57,867 nt of DNA, from positions 1 through 57,867 of the forward strand of contig SBAS01000011.1 of the NCBI GenBank assembly GCA_005240145.1, given 5' to 3'. Position 1 is the first letter of the stretch; each line of letters opens with the position of its first letter. Both the position numbers and the translations under genes were made by a program. The notes beneath the pieces were generated by a model, which saw only the letters and a list, made by a program, of their open reading frames with translations, was not told the origin of the DNA and made no database searches. The stretch comes from Nitrosomonadales bacterium (GTDB lineage: Bacteria; Pseudomonadota; Gammaproteobacteria; Burkholderiales; SG8-39). Positions 8,593 through 17,095 of this stretch are shown piece by piece.

Positions 8593-9537
8593 ATGAGACA
8601 TCTGCTCTGCACGCTGCTGCTGGCGCCCCTGTTCGCGCTGGCCCAATCCTACCCCGTCAAGCCGGTGCGCATCATCGTCCCGTTCCCGCCCGGCGGCACC
8701 ACCGACCTGATCGCGCGGGTCATCCAGGCCAAGTTCCAGGAGCAGCTCGGCCAGCCGGTGCAGATCGAGAACCGCAGCGGCGCGGCCGGTGCGATCGGCG
8801 CGGCGGAGGCGGCCAAGGCGGCCCCCGACGGCTATACGCTGCTGATGGTGTTCGATACGCATGCCACCAACCACCACCTCTACAAAACGGCGCCCGATCC
8901 GTTCAAGACGCTCGATCACATCAGCCTGATGGTGACCTCGCCGAGCGCTTTGGTGGCGGTGACCAGCTACGCGCCCAGCAAACTGCCGGAGATCGTCGCG
9001 CACGCGAAGGCGAACCCCGGGACGGTGACCTACTCGACTCCCGGCACCGGCAGTTCCAACCACCTCGCGGCACTGCTGTTCGAGCGCCATGGCGGCATCA
9101 AGCTCCAGCATATTCCCTACAGCGGCGGCGGGCCGATGATCCAGGCGCTGCTTGGCCAGCAGGTGAACATCACCTTCCTCTCGGCGCCGCTGATCCTGCC
9201 GCACATCAAGTCGGGCAAGGTCAAGGCGGTCGCCGTGGGCGGGAAGAAGCGCATGGCGCAGCTGCCGGAGATACCCACGCTGGGAGAAACCTACCCGGGT
9301 TTCGAGCAGATCTCCTGGTTCGGCATCCTCGGCCCCGCCGGGCTGCCGAAGGACGTCGTCGCGCGCGTGCACAGCAGCATCGTGCGCACGCTGCAGGCGC
9401 CGGAGGTGAACGCGAAGCTCATTGAACAGGGCTTCGAAATCGTCGCCGGCACGCCCGAGGAGTTCCTCAGGCACGTGCAGGGCGAGTCGGACAAGCTCGG
9501 CCGGCTGATCCGCGACAGCGGCCTCAAGGTCGAATAG
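8593..9537 (+). CDS. Bug/TctC-family solute-binding protein
   Basis: A 314-residue periplasmic binding protein of the tripartite tricarboxylate transporter (TTT) family. It has a signal peptide (MRHLLCTLLLAPLFALAQS), then YPVKPVRIIVPFPPGGTTD, the hallmark first strand and ligand loop of Bug proteins, followed by NRSGAAGAIGA, APDGYTLL and IPYSGGGPMIQALLGQQV. The membrane partners TctA and TctB are not in the window, as is usual for orphan Bug proteins in Burkholderiales. The start is supported by a strong ribosome site (GAGGAGGG). Ligands of the family are mostly carboxylates; this one is unknown. Confidence 0.93.
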   Translation: MRHLLCTLLLAPLFALAQSYPVKPVRIIVPFPPGGTTDLIARVIQAKFQEQLGQPVQIENRSGAAGAIGAAEAAKAAPDGYTLLMVFDTHATNHHLYKTAPDPFKTLDHISLMVTSPSALVAVTSYAPSKLPEIVAHAKANPGTVTYSTPGTGSSNHLAALLFERHGGIKLQHIPYSGGGPMIQALLGQQVNITFLSAPLILPHIKSGKVKAVAVGGKKRMAQLPEIPTLGETYPGFEQISWFGILGPAGLPKDVVARVHSSIVRTLQAPEVNAKLIEQGFEIVAGTPEEFLRHVQGESDKLGRLIRDSGLKVE

Positions 9538-9543
9538 CGAAGC

Positions 9544-9741
9544 CTACTTGTCGAAGCGGTAGGGCCCGCCCTTGTCTGGCGCCGTCTTATACGCTGGGCG
9601 CGCGTGCAGGCGCTTCACCCAGGCGTCGAGGCGCGTCTCGAGGCGCTTGTAGTGCTTGATCTCGCAGGGCAGCGCCAGTTCCTCCAGCAGCCAGAGGATT
9701 CTCTGCGAGCGCGAGTCGTTGAGGTGGTGGACGAAGATCAC
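9544..9741 (-). pseudogene. glutathione S-transferase relic with internal deletion
   Basis: A 65-codon ORF begins with a clean GST thioredoxin-fold start, VIFVHHLNDSRSQRILWLLE then ELALPCEIKHYKR. It passes directly into a GST C-terminal end, DAWVKRLHARPAYKTA then PDKGGPYRF. The middle of the protein, including the cis-Pro region and most of the helical domain (a GST usually has about 200-230 residues), has been removed in frame. The GTG start at 9741 overlaps the phosphatase stop (GTGA), so the remnant is still coupled. The product cannot form a GST; it may be a dead gene kept because the deletion preserved the frame. Confidence 0.8.
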
Positions 9742-10496
9742 GCCGGCGGCTTGTCGGTGACCCGAACCAGCGCGATGGTGACGTTGTCTTTGGCTTTCTG
9801 ATCCAGGGCGGCGCGCAGCAGCGCCTCGACCGAAACCTTCAGATCGGCGCCGATCAAGTCCAGCATTGCCTCTTCGCGGAGCGTTTCGTACAAGCCGTCG
9901 CAGCACAGGAGGTAGGTGCTGCCGGGCACCGCGGGCTCGAGGTGCAGATGCGGCTCGATGTCGGTGAAGGTCGGGCGGCCGCCGAAGCACTGCGTGAGCA
10001 TGGTGGATCGGGGCGTCGCCGAGCCCGGCTTCCAGTTCTGGACGAAGGAATCGTCCACGCTCAGTTGCGCGAGGCCGCCTTGCGTGACCTTATAGGCGCG
10101 GCTGTCGCCGACGTTGAAGACAGCGAGGCTCGCGTCGTGCACAGCCAGCCCGACGGCGGTCGAACCCATGCCGGCGAGCTCGGGATTTTCCCCGACATGC
10201 GCGTAGAGCTCGGCGTTCACTGCGCGCACCGAGCTGCCGATTTTGTCCGGACCGAATGCCGGCAGGCGGCGCGCGAGGCTTTTCGCGACCAGCAGGCTCG
10301 CCTGTTCGCCGTCGTTGTGACCGCCCATGCCGTCGGCCACGACGCAGGCGAAGGGCAGGTCGAGCGCGTGCTCGAAGCCGCGGGCGGCGTCCATCGTCGC
10401 CTGCGACGTCCAGTAGCCGATAGCGATGCAGTCCTCATTGTTCTCGCGCCGGGTGCCGCGATGCGTAATGCCGGCGGCTTCGATGCGCAGGGTCAT
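9738..10496 (-). CDS. PP2C-family Ser/Thr protein phosphatase
   Basis: A 252-residue cytoplasmic PPM/PP2C phosphatase of the bacterial Stp/PrpC type. Metal-binding motifs are complete: RGTRRENNED (Asp near residue 22), VVADGMGGH (Asp near 55), GDSRAY, CCDGLYE and AKDNVTIALV. It removes phosphate from Ser/Thr targets of a partner kinase; no kinase or FHA gene is in the window. The start at 10496 overlaps the CoA-ligase stop (ATGA), so it belongs to that operon, an unusual partner for a fatty-acid ligase. It is followed by the GST relic. Confidence 0.9.
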   Translation of the reverse strand: MTLRIEAAGITHRGTRRENNEDCIAIGYWTSQATMDAARGFEHALDLPFACVVADGMGGHNDGEQASLLVAKSLARRLPAFGPDKIGSSVRAVNAELYAHVGENPELAGMGSTAVGLAVHDASLAVFNVGDSRAYKVTQGGLAQLSVDDSFVQNWKPGSATPRSTMLTQCFGGRPTFTDIEPHLHLEPAVPGSTYLLCCDGLYETLREEAMLDLIGADLKVSVEALLRAALDQKAKDNVTIALVRVTDKPPA

Positions 10497-12055
10497 CGCC
10501 GGGTCTCGCTTTCCCACTCCCGCTCCTGCAGCGCGCGCCACATCAGCTTGCCCGAGGCGGTGCGGGGGAGGGCGCGGGAAAATTCGAGCAAGCGCGGAGC
10601 CTTGTAGGTGGCCATCTGGGAGCGCGACCACGAGAGTATGTCTTCTGCGGTGATTTTGCCAAGAAAATCTTCTTTCAACACCACCACCGCCTTCACGGTC
10701 TCGCCCTTGCGTGCGTCGGGCGAGGCAATGATGCAGCATTCCTTGATGGCGGGGTGCTGGTACATCGCTGCTTCGACCTCGGCGGGCCAGACCTTGAAGC
10801 CGGCGGCGTTGATCATGCGCTTCAAGCGGTCCGAGATGTAGAAATACCCGTCCGCGTCGACGCGGCCGAGGTCGCCGGTGCGGAAAAACCGCTTCCCCGC
10901 CACTTCGCACCAGGATTCCGCGTAGGCCTCCTCGTTCTTCCAGTACCCGGTCAGCAGCTGCGGGCCACGCACGACGATTTCACCCTGGGTATCAATGGGG
11001 AGAATTTCAAGAGTAACGGGATCGACCACATGCGCTTCCGTGTCGAAGGCGGGAATGCCGAGGCACTGCTTCTTCGGGTTCTGCGGCGGGTTGATGTGCG
11101 TCTGCGAGATGGTTTCGGTCAAGCCGTAGCCTTCGATGTAGCGCACGCCGCACAGTTCGAAGAGTTTCTGCGCGATGGCCTCGGGCATCGCGGCGCCGCC
11201 GCCGAAAATCCATTTCAGCGAGCTGACGTCATGTTCCAGCGCCTTGGGGTGCGAGAGCAGATCCACCACCATCGTCGGCACGTTGTCCCAGTGGGTGCAG
11301 CGATGGCGCTCGACCAGGCGCGCCGCATCGAGCGGATCCCAGCGCCGCTGGATCACCATCGTGCCGCCGGCGTAGAGCGCGGCGAAAAAACTGTGGACCA
11401 GTCCGGTGACGTGAAAGAAAGGCGCCGTGGCCAGCGCCACCGTGTTGGCGTCGATGTGCTTCCAGGCCACCGCGCCGGCCACGTTATGCAGCACTGTCGC
11501 ATGCGTATGCATGCAGCCCTTGGGCCGGCCGGTGCTGCCCGACGTGTACGGCATCATGCAGAGATCTTCAGGTTTTGATTCGCTTGCTTTTACTTGAAGA
11601 GACTTTTCTGGAATTCGGGAGAGAAGAACCACATGATCCAAATGCAAATCCTCAAACCTTGAGAACAGGTCATCCTCGGTAATCGCCACCCTGGCGTCGC
11701 TGTCCTCGAGGTAGTGCCGCAACTCCTGTGCGAGATTCATCGGGCTGACGGGCACCACCACCGCGTCGGCGCGCAGGATGGCGAGGCAGGCGATGACGAA
11801 GCCGTGTCCGTTCTGCATGTCGAGCAGCACCCGGTCGCCGCGCTGCACGCCGCAGGCATGCTGCAGATGCGCGGCCAGGTTTTCAATCCGGTTTTGAAGT
11901 TCTTTGTAAGTAAAAGCATTTCCCTCGAAAATCGTCGCGGGCTTGTCCGGATACTTGCGTGCAGAAAGCAGAAACATTTCCTGCAAGGTGATGCGCGGCG
12001 CGCGCAGGGAGCGAGGCATGTCCTGCGGCCAATGACGGAAGTGGCGGGGCTCCAT
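10493..12055 (-). CDS. AMP-dependent acyl-CoA synthetase/ligase
   Basis: A 520-residue ANL-family ligase. Motifs are MPYTSGSTGRPKGCMHTHA (phosphate loop), GYGLTETISQTHINPP, RFFRTGDLGRVDADGYFYI, SDRLKRMINAAGFKVWPAEVE and the C-terminal catalytic Lys in RTASGKLMWRALQE. The start at 12055 was chosen because it gives a normal N-terminus and lies 7 bases from a TATACT box; longer in-frame extensions run into the divergent gene. No Shine-Dalgarno sequence precedes it, so a leaderless mRNA is possible. Given the nitrile hydratase and amidase nearby, its acid substrate may be the product of nitrile breakdown, but a general fatty or aromatic acid is equally possible. Confidence 0.9.
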   Translation of the reverse strand: MEPRHFRHWPQDMPRSLRAPRITLQEMFLLSARKYPDKPATIFEGNAFTYKELQNRIENLAAHLQHACGVQRGDRVLLDMQNGHGFVIACLAILRADAVVVPVSPMNLAQELRHYLEDSDARVAITEDDLFSRFEDLHLDHVVLLSRIPEKSLQVKASESKPEDLCMMPYTSGSTGRPKGCMHTHATVLHNVAGAVAWKHIDANTVALATAPFFHVTGLVHSFFAALYAGGTMVIQRRWDPLDAARLVERHRCTHWDNVPTMVVDLLSHPKALEHDVSSLKWIFGGGAAMPEAIAQKLFELCGVRYIEGYGLTETISQTHINPPQNPKKQCLGIPAFDTEAHVVDPVTLEILPIDTQGEIVVRGPQLLTGYWKNEEAYAESWCEVAGKRFFRTGDLGRVDADGYFYISDRLKRMINAAGFKVWPAEVEAAMYQHPAIKECCIIASPDARKGETVKAVVVLKEDFLGKITAEDILSWSRSQMATYKAPRLLEFSRALPRTASGKLMWRALQEREWESETRR

Positions 12056-12062
12056 GGGCGCG

Positions 12063-12071
12063 AAGTATAGT
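12063..12071. promoter_or_regulatory. shared divergent -10 region
   Basis: The 21 bases between the divergent starts at 12055 and 12077 contain AGTATAGTA. On the plus strand TATAGT (12066-12071) ends 5 bases before ATG 12077. On the minus strand TATACT ends 7 bases before ATG 12055. Neither gene has a ribosome site. Transcription beginning the usual 6-7 bases after a -10 box would start at or beside both ATGs, giving leaderless mRNAs. No clear -35 was seen. Confidence 0.45.
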
Positions 12072-12076
12072 AGGCG

Positions 12077-12514
12077 ATGCCCGAGCACACGTTCCTCCTC
12101 AAGGAAGGCCTCTGGCGCTCGGAAGGCGAGTTCCTCGACGCCCTCGCCAAGCGCACCGCGGTGCAGGGCGAGGCGCACATCCGCCATTACCCGGACCGCT
12201 GGGTCTACGAAGGCGTGCTGCGCACGCTCACCTCCCAGCCGGTGGAGCACCGCACCGTGTATGAGATCCAGCCGATGGCGCCGGGGAATTTCGCCACGCC
12301 CTGGACCTCGAAGAGCGCGTCCTTGGGCTCGCTGCACGGTCGCTTCATCGTCGCCGGCGACGCGATCCTCTCGGCCTGCGAATCGGCCACCGGCCGCTAC
12401 CGCGGCCAGGACACGATCCTGCGGCGCGACGAACGGCACTACAGCGCGCGCGGCGCGCTGTTCGACGGCGGCAAGCTCCTGTCAGCCTGGGTCTTCGAAC
12501 TGCGGCTGGCCTAG
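12077..12514 (+). CDS. conserved hypothetical protein
   Basis: A 145-residue soluble protein that I cannot assign to a family. It alternates short polar and hydrophobic strands, contains two Trp in the first half (GLWRSEGEF, RWVYEGVL), GSLHGRFIVAGDAIL in the middle and ends GGKLLSAWVFELRLA. This pattern would suit a small beta-barrel such as a calycin-like fold, but that is a guess from the pattern. It has no signal peptide and no Cys cluster. It is transcribed divergently from the CoA ligase and converges on the amidase. Confidence 0.75.
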   Translation: MPEHTFLLKEGLWRSEGEFLDALAKRTAVQGEAHIRHYPDRWVYEGVLRTLTSQPVEHRTVYEIQPMAPGNFATPWTSKSASLGSLHGRFIVAGDAILSACESATGRYRGQDTILRRDERHYSARGALFDGGKLLSAWVFELRLA

Positions 12515-12535
12515 GATGGAGCCGACCGAGCGACG

Positions 12536-13930
12536 CTAGATAGCGGGCATCCGTATCGGCTGAGTTGACTCGAACGCGCGCGCCGCGCGCAGCACGAGCG
12601 CGTCGGCGTAGCGCGCGCCGACAATTTGCAGGCCCACCGGCAAACCCTTTTTCGTCAGGCCGCAAGGCACTGTGGCAGCGGGCTGCTGCGTCAGATTGAA
12701 CGGGTAGCTGAAGGGCGTCCAGTCGGTCCAGCGCGTTTCTTTCAGCAGGTTGGACATCTCCTGTCCGGCGTGGAACGCGGCAAGCGGCAGTGTCGGCGTC
12801 ACCAGCAGGTCGTAGCGTTGGTGGAAGGCGTTCATGTGCACGCCAAGGGCGCCGCGCTGCTGCACGGCCGCCATGTACTGCGCGGTGCCGACTTTCTCGC
12901 CCTGCCTGGCCGTTTCAAGCAGGCCCTTGTCCATGAGCGCGCGCTTGCCTGGATGGATGTTGCGTACGATGTGCGCGGCAGCCGGAGACCAGTGCGCGGA
13001 AAACAGCGGCCCGCAATCCTCGAAACCCGGGTCCTTCGCTTCGACGTGGGCGCCCAGCTGGGTGAAGGTCTTGACTGCAGTTACCACCAGTTTTTTTATT
13101 TCCGGATCTACTTTGGTGTAGCCAAGATCCGCCGAAAAGGCGATGCGCAGGCCCTTCACGCCGTCTTCCAGCCCGATGCGGTAGTTGCGCGCGTCATAAG
13201 GCAGGGCATGCCAGTCGCGCGCATCGGGCAGCGACAGCACGTTTAGCAGCAGCGCGCAATCCGTCACCGTGCGCGTCATCGGTCCAACGTGAGCGACCGT
13301 GCCCATCGGCGAGAGAGGCCACGCCGGCACGCGGCCGAAGGAGGGCTTGAGGCCGACCAGGCCGGTGAAGCCGCAGGGAATGCGGATCGAGCCGCCGCCG
13401 TCGGTGCCCACGCTGAGAGGTCCCATGCCCGAGGCGACCGCAGCTGCGCCGCCTCCCGAGGAACCGCCTGGCGTCATTTTCGGATTCCAGGGATTGCGCG
13501 TGATGCCGGTGAGCAGACTGTCGGTGACGCCCTTCCAGCCGAATTCCGGCGTGGTGGTCTTGCCGAGCAACACCGCGCCGTGCTCGCGCAGGCGTGCGCT
13601 CGCCGGTGCGTCGTCGTTCCAAGGTCCTTTCGGATCGACGGTTTTCGAGCCGCGCAGCGTCGGCCAGCCGCGCGTAAGGAGCAGGTCCTTGATCGACACC
13701 GGCACGCCGTCGAGCAGGCCCTGCGGCGAACCCTTGCCCCAGCGTTTTTCGGACTGCTTCGCTTTCTCCATCGCCTGTTTCCTGTCGACCAGGCAAAAGG
13801 CGTTAAGGACCGGATTGAGCTTCTCGATGCGCTCGAGCACGGCGCGCGTGACCTCGACGGGAGAAAACCGCTTCCTGGCGTAGCCGCGCACCAGGTCGGT
13901 CGCCGAGAGCGAACACAGATCGTTTTTCAT
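12536..13930 (-). CDS. amidase (amidase-signature family)
   Basis: A 464-residue amidase-signature hydrolase that converts an amide to the acid and ammonia. The Ser-cisSer-Lys triad is visible: Lys in GVPVSIKDLLLTRG, Ser in the Gly/Ser-rich segment MTPGGSSGGGAAAVASGM, and the nucleophile Ser in SVGTDGGGSIRIPCGFTG. The start at 13930 overlaps the VOC gene stop (ATGA). It is co-transcribed with that gene and divergent from the nitrile hydratase operon, which suggests it hydrolyses the amide made by that enzyme. Gln-tRNA amidotransferase subunit A is unlikely because gatB and gatC are absent and the C-terminus differs. Confidence 0.9.
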   Translation of the reverse strand: MKNDLCSLSATDLVRGYARKRFSPVEVTRAVLERIEKLNPVLNAFCLVDRKQAMEKAKQSEKRWGKGSPQGLLDGVPVSIKDLLLTRGWPTLRGSKTVDPKGPWNDDAPASARLREHGAVLLGKTTTPEFGWKGVTDSLLTGITRNPWNPKMTPGGSSGGGAAAVASGMGPLSVGTDGGGSIRIPCGFTGLVGLKPSFGRVPAWPLSPMGTVAHVGPMTRTVTDCALLLNVLSLPDARDWHALPYDARNYRIGLEDGVKGLRIAFSADLGYTKVDPEIKKLVVTAVKTFTQLGAHVEAKDPGFEDCGPLFSAHWSPAAAHIVRNIHPGKRALMDKGLLETARQGEKVGTAQYMAAVQQRGALGVHMNAFHQRYDLLVTPTLPLAAFHAGQEMSNLLKETRWTDWTPFSYPFNLTQQPAATVPCGLTKKGLPVGLQIVGARYADALVLRAARAFESTQPIRMPAI

Positions 13931-14799
13931 GAGGGTAGTCCCAGTCCTTGTTGAGTTCCAAACAGCCACGCCCCGCCCAATGCACCGGGCAGCGACACCG
14001 CATACAGATTCTCCCGCAGTTTTCTCAGCGCGAGGCCGAGCAGCTTGCAGCGCGAGACGAGGATCGCCGGATCGCGGCACTCGAGCGCGTAGCCGGCGAG
14101 CGCCGGCGCCGCCGGCGCATCCCCCAGCAGCGCGTCCCAGCTCTCGTGCCGGCCGATCAGCACATGCCCGCGCGAGGCGGCGAGGTGCACGTAATCTCCC
14201 GCGGGTCGCGGCAGCAGCGCGGCAAAGCGCGCCCAGCGGGCAGCCGCTGTCACGGGGTCGTGCGCCACGGCGAATACGCAAGCGAGCTTGACGACGCTAT
14301 TCGTGTGTCCGAGATACTGCGGCCGCCAAAGCGCCGCCGGCGTGAGGTGCTGGACGAACTGGACGCGCCCTTCCGGCATTTCCTCCGGCGCTGCACGAGC
14401 GACTTTGAATTGCGCCTTCAATCCTGATTGAACTTCCCGGCAAAGGTGGACGAGCGGTTGAGCTTTGAAACCGTGCGTTTTCAATCTTGCATGCTCACCC
14501 TCGGCCTCCGGTGTGCCGAAGCAGCACAGGTGCACGCCCTGGTAGCGCTGCATCGCCGCGCGCAGGCGTTGCGCGTTCGGCGTGTCCGCGGTGGGAGCGA
14601 GGAATTCGAGATAGCCCTGCTCGAGCATCACACAGACGTTCGAGGTGCCGGCAGGACCGTCCTGCGTCTGCTGTGCGGAGGCCGGCGTCACGGCGAAGCC
14701 GAGTGCCTCCAGCGTGAGCGCTGCGGCGCCCAGATCGGGAACGAAATGCGCGACGTGGTCGAGGACCAGATCGCCGGCTGCGGAAACGCGCGGGGGCAC
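13927..14799 (-). CDS. VOC/glyoxalase-like domain protein
   Basis: A 290-residue protein with an N-terminal vicinal-oxygen-chelate half-domain ([45 protein letters not shown]) and a weaker second repeat ([22 protein letters not shown]). This is the layout of the glyoxalase-like domain family often found beside catabolic genes. Possible metal ligands are the His of LDHVAH and the Glu of YLEFL. The GTG start at 14799 lies 16 bases from the divergent nitrile hydratase start, with no ribosome site. Its function within nitrile/amide metabolism is unknown. Confidence 0.78.
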   Translation of the reverse strand: MPPRVSAAGDLVLDHVAHFVPDLGAAALTLEALGFAVTPASAQQTQDGPAGTSNVCVMLEQGYLEFLAPTADTPNAQRLRAAMQRYQGVHLCCFGTPEAEGEHARLKTHGFKAQPLVHLCREVQSGLKAQFKVARAAPEEMPEGRVQFVQHLTPAALWRPQYLGHTNSVVKLACVFAVAHDPVTAAARWARFAALLPRPAGDYVHLAASRGHVLIGRHESWDALLGDAPAAPALAGYALECRDPAILVSRCKLLGLALRKLRENLYAVSLPGALGGAWLFGTQQGLGLPS

Positions 14800-14803
14800 G
14801 TCC

Positions 14804-14810
14804 TATAATA
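14804..14810. promoter_or_regulatory. shared divergent -10 box, TATAATA
   Basis: Only 16 bases separate GTG 14799 and ATG 14816, and they hold a perfect TATAAT (14804-14809). It ends 6 bases before the nitrile hydratase ATG. On the other strand TATTAT (complement of 14805-14810) ends 5 bases before the VOC GTG. No ribosome site fits either gene, so leaderless transcripts in both directions are the simplest reading. A matching -35 is not evident. Confidence 0.55.
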
Positions 14811-14815
14811 ACTGC

Positions 14816-15430
14816 ATGGCGCACGACCATGATCACGGCCACGACTACGACGAGGAAATGGGCTTTCGCGTCGCTGCGCTCGAAAGACTCCTGACCGAGA
14901 AGGGACTGGTCGATCCCGCCGCGCTCGATGAGCTCATCGATACCTACCAGCACCGCGTCGGGCCGCGCAATGGTGCAAGGGTTGTGGCGAAGGCGTGGAC
15001 CGATCCGGACTTCAAGGCCTGGCTGCTGCGCGACGCGACCGCGGCGATCGGCTCGTTCGGCTTTGCCGGGCGCCAGGGAGAGCACATGATCGCGCTGGAG
15101 AACACAGCCTCAATCCACAACATGGTGGTCTGCACCTTGTGCTCCTGCTATCCGTGGCCGGTGCTCGGCCTGCCGCCGGTCTGGTACAAGTCCGCACCCT
15201 ACCGTTCGCGCGCCGTGTCGGACCCGCGCGGCGTTCTGCAGGAGTTCGGCGTCCGGCTCGCCAGCGACGTCGAGGTCCGGGTGTGGGATTCGACGGCCGA
15301 AGTGCGCTACCTCGTCGTTCCGCGGCGTCCGCCAGGCACGGAGGCGTGGGGCGAGGAGCAGCTGGCGAACATCGTTACGCGCGACGCCATGATCGGCGTT
15401 GCCGAGGTGCAACTCGAGCGCGTGACATGA
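14816..15430 (+). CDS. nthA: nitrile hydratase alpha subunit, cobalt type
   Basis: A 204-residue catalytic subunit that hydrates a nitrile to an amide. The metal-claw motif V-C-T-L-C-S-C occupies residues 105-111 (Cys106, Cys109, Ser110, Cys111). Thr at the second claw position is characteristic of the cobalt class, whereas iron enzymes have Ser. The Tyr-Pro-Trp that follows is also typical. The His/Asp-rich N-terminus ([12 protein letters not shown]) resembles that of cobalt nitrile hydratases and supports the ATG at 14816 even though no ribosome site is present. A related alternative is the thiocyanate hydrolase gamma subunit, but the neighbouring beta-type gene favours nitrile hydratase. 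Confidence 0.93.
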   Translation: MAHDHDHGHDYDEEMGFRVAALERLLTEKGLVDPAALDELIDTYQHRVGPRNGARVVAKAWTDPDFKAWLLRDATAAIGSFGFAGRQGEHMIALENTASIHNMVVCTLCSCYPWPVLGLPPVWYKSAPYRSRAVSDPRGVLQEFGVRLASDVEVRVWDSTAEVRYLVVPRRPPGTEAWGEEQLANIVTRDAMIGVAEVQLERVT

Positions 15431-16080
15431 ACGGCGGCCAGGACCTCGGCGGCGCGCATGGTTTCGGTCCGGTCATACCGGAGCGCAACGAGCCGGTGTT
15501 TCACAGTCGCTGGGAGGAGCGTGCGTTCGCCGTGACCCTGGCGCTGGGCATGCTCGGCCGCTGGAACATCGACATGTCGCGCTACTACCGCGAAAATCGC
15601 CCCCCGGTGGAGTACCTGTCCTCGACGTATTACGAACTGTGGCTGAAAGGCGTCGAGCGGCTGGCCGCCGATCGGGGGCTGATCGCCGAACAGGAGCTCA
15701 AGAGCGGAAAGGCGTTGTCGAGCCGCGATCCGGCGCTCCAGGTGCCCGATGCCGCGCTTGCGCGCAAGCTTCTGGCAGACATGCGCGGCGCCAAGCTTGC
15801 TGTTCCGGTGGTGGCGCTTTTTGCACCGGGCGAGCGGGTGCGAGTGAAGAATCTGCACCCGAGCACGCACACGCGGATGCCGCGCTATTGCCGGGGCAGG
15901 ACCGGCGTCGTCGCGGCCGATCACGGCGTATTCGTTTTCCCGGACACGCACGCGATGGGCCTTGGGCAGAAGCCGCAGCATTGCTACAGCGTGCGTTTTT
16001 CCGCGCAGGAACTCTGGGGCGCACCGCGCCGCGATGCCGTGTACATCGACCTCTGGGACGACTACCTGGAGAAGGCATGA
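15427..16080 (+). CDS. nthB: nitrile hydratase beta subunit
   Basis: A 217-residue beta subunit that forms the heterodimer and active-site channel with the alpha subunit. It has the family start [15 protein letters not shown], the helical segment [20 protein letters not shown] followed by [12 protein letters not shown], and the SH3-like C-terminal barrel with [31 protein letters not shown] and DLWDDYLE. Arg residues of the kind that hydrogen-bond the oxidised claw cysteines lie in the RM/PRYCRG stretch. Its ATG overlaps the alpha stop (ATGA), ensuring balanced synthesis. Length is normal for the family. Confidence 0.93.
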   Translation: MNGGQDLGGAHGFGPVIPERNEPVFHSRWEERAFAVTLALGMLGRWNIDMSRYYRENRPPVEYLSSTYYELWLKGVERLAADRGLIAEQELKSGKALSSRDPALQVPDAALARKLLADMRGAKLAVPVVALFAPGERVRVKNLHPSTHTRMPRYCRGRTGVVAADHGVFVFPDTHAMGLGQKPQHCYSVRFSAQELWGAPRRDAVYIDLWDDYLEKA

Positions 16081-16397
16081 ACTTCGAGATCGCGCGCGAC
16101 GAGGGCGGACCGGTGTTCAAGGCGCCGTGGGAGGCGCTGGCCTTCGGCCTCGTGGTGAACCTGCACCAGCGCGGCCTGTTCTCCTGGACCGAATGGGCCG
16201 ACGCGCTCGCCGCGCAGATACGCGAGGCCGGCGCGGCGGGCGACCAGGATCGCGGCGATACCTACTACCTGCACTGGGTGAAGGCGCTCGAGCGGTTACT
16301 TATTGGGCGCGGCCTTGCCGACCCGGCCCTGCTTGCGGCGCTCGCGGAAACGCTCGAGAGAGAAGGCGAGCACCGCCGCGCACAGCAACTCCGCTGA
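16077..16397 (+). CDS. nitrile hydratase accessory (cobalt insertion) protein
   Basis: A 106-residue homologue of the beta-subunit N-terminal domain (EGGPVFKAPWEALAFGLVVN and TYYLHWVKALERLLIGRGL parallel matching parts of the beta subunit). Proteins of this type (P14K/NhlE-like) form a complex with alpha and swap with beta to deliver an oxidised cobalt-loaded subunit. It overlaps the beta gene by 4 bases. Its own TGA overlaps the downstream pxpB frame in the sequence CTGA, so the nitrile hydratase and 5-oxoprolinase genes are physically one operon. Confidence 0.88.
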   Translation: MNFEIARDEGGPVFKAPWEALAFGLVVNLHQRGLFSWTEWADALAAQIREAGAAGDQDRGDTYYLHWVKALERLLIGRGLADPALLAALAETLEREGEHRRAQQLR

Positions 16398-17095
16398 AAA
16401 AACTTCTCAAGACGCTGCGCCTCTCGCAGCTCGGCGATGCGGCGGTGTACGCCGAATTCGGCGACACGCTGGATCTCGAACTCAACCGCTCGCTGCACGC
16501 GCTGGCGGCGGCGATCCGGGCGCGCGCGGTGCCGTGGATCCAGGACGTGGTGCCGGCGATGTGCGGCATTGCCCTGTACTTCGATCCCTTCCATCCGCAA
16601 TTGCCAGGGTCGGTGCTGGAGTTCTGCCGCGGGCTGCTCGAGGAGTGCTTCAAGTCGGCTTCGAAGTTCGAGGATTCCGGGCGCTCCGTCGAGGTTCCGG
16701 TCTGCTACGACGTCGAGTTCGGGCTCGACCTGACCGAGGTTTCCCAGAAAACCTCGATTCAGATCGAGGAAATAGCGAAAAGACACGTCAAGACCCAGCA
16801 CTGGGTGCTGATGGTGGGCTTCTCTCCGGGGCAGCCCTACATCGGCGGCCTCGATGCGAAGCTGGCGGTGCCACGCCGCGCCACACCGCGCACCCGCATG
16901 CCGATGGGCTCGGTGGCCATTGCCAACGCGCAGACCGTGGTCTATCCCTACGAGACGCCGGGGGGCTGGAGCATCATCGGCCGCACGCCGCTCACGGTGT
17001 TCGACCCGGGTCGCAATCCGGCGAGCCTGTTCGCGCCGGGAGACCGCGTACGTTTCGTGCCCATTTCCAGAACCGAATTCGACAAACTTGCATGA
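16394..17095 (+). CDS. pxpB: 5-oxoprolinase subunit PxpB (KipI family)
   Basis: A 233-residue member of the PxpB/KipI family, one of three proteins that convert 5-oxoproline to glutamate with ATP. The N-terminal domain has LSQLGDAAVYAEFGDTLD and the C-terminal cyclophilin-like domain has MVGFSPGQPYIGGLD, LAVPRRATPRTRMPMGSVAI and YPYETPGGWSIIGRTPL. No ATG, GTG or TTG gives a plausible start. The conserved N-terminus begins right after CTG 16394, which overlaps the upstream TGA as CTGA. I therefore place the start at this unusual codon. A small sequencing or real frameshift in the AAAAAA run that follows is the alternative. Confidence 0.88.
   Translation: MKKLLKTLRLSQLGDAAVYAEFGDTLDLELNRSLHALAAAIRARAVPWIQDVVPAMCGIALYFDPFHPQLPGSVLEFCRGLLEECFKSASKFEDSGRSVEVPVCYDVEFGLDLTEVSQKTSIQIEEIAKRHVKTQHWVLMVGFSPGQPYIGGLDAKLAVPRRATPRTRMPMGSVAIANAQTVVYPYETPGGWSIIGRTPLTVFDPGRNPASLFAPGDRVRFVPISRTEFDKLA

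Noticed and set aside
6821-8596. 591-codon plus-strand ORF opposite the sorbosone dehydrogenase gene
   Set aside because: Arg/Val-rich shadow of a GC-rich gene; the minus strand carries clear propeller motifs and a signal peptide, the plus strand none.
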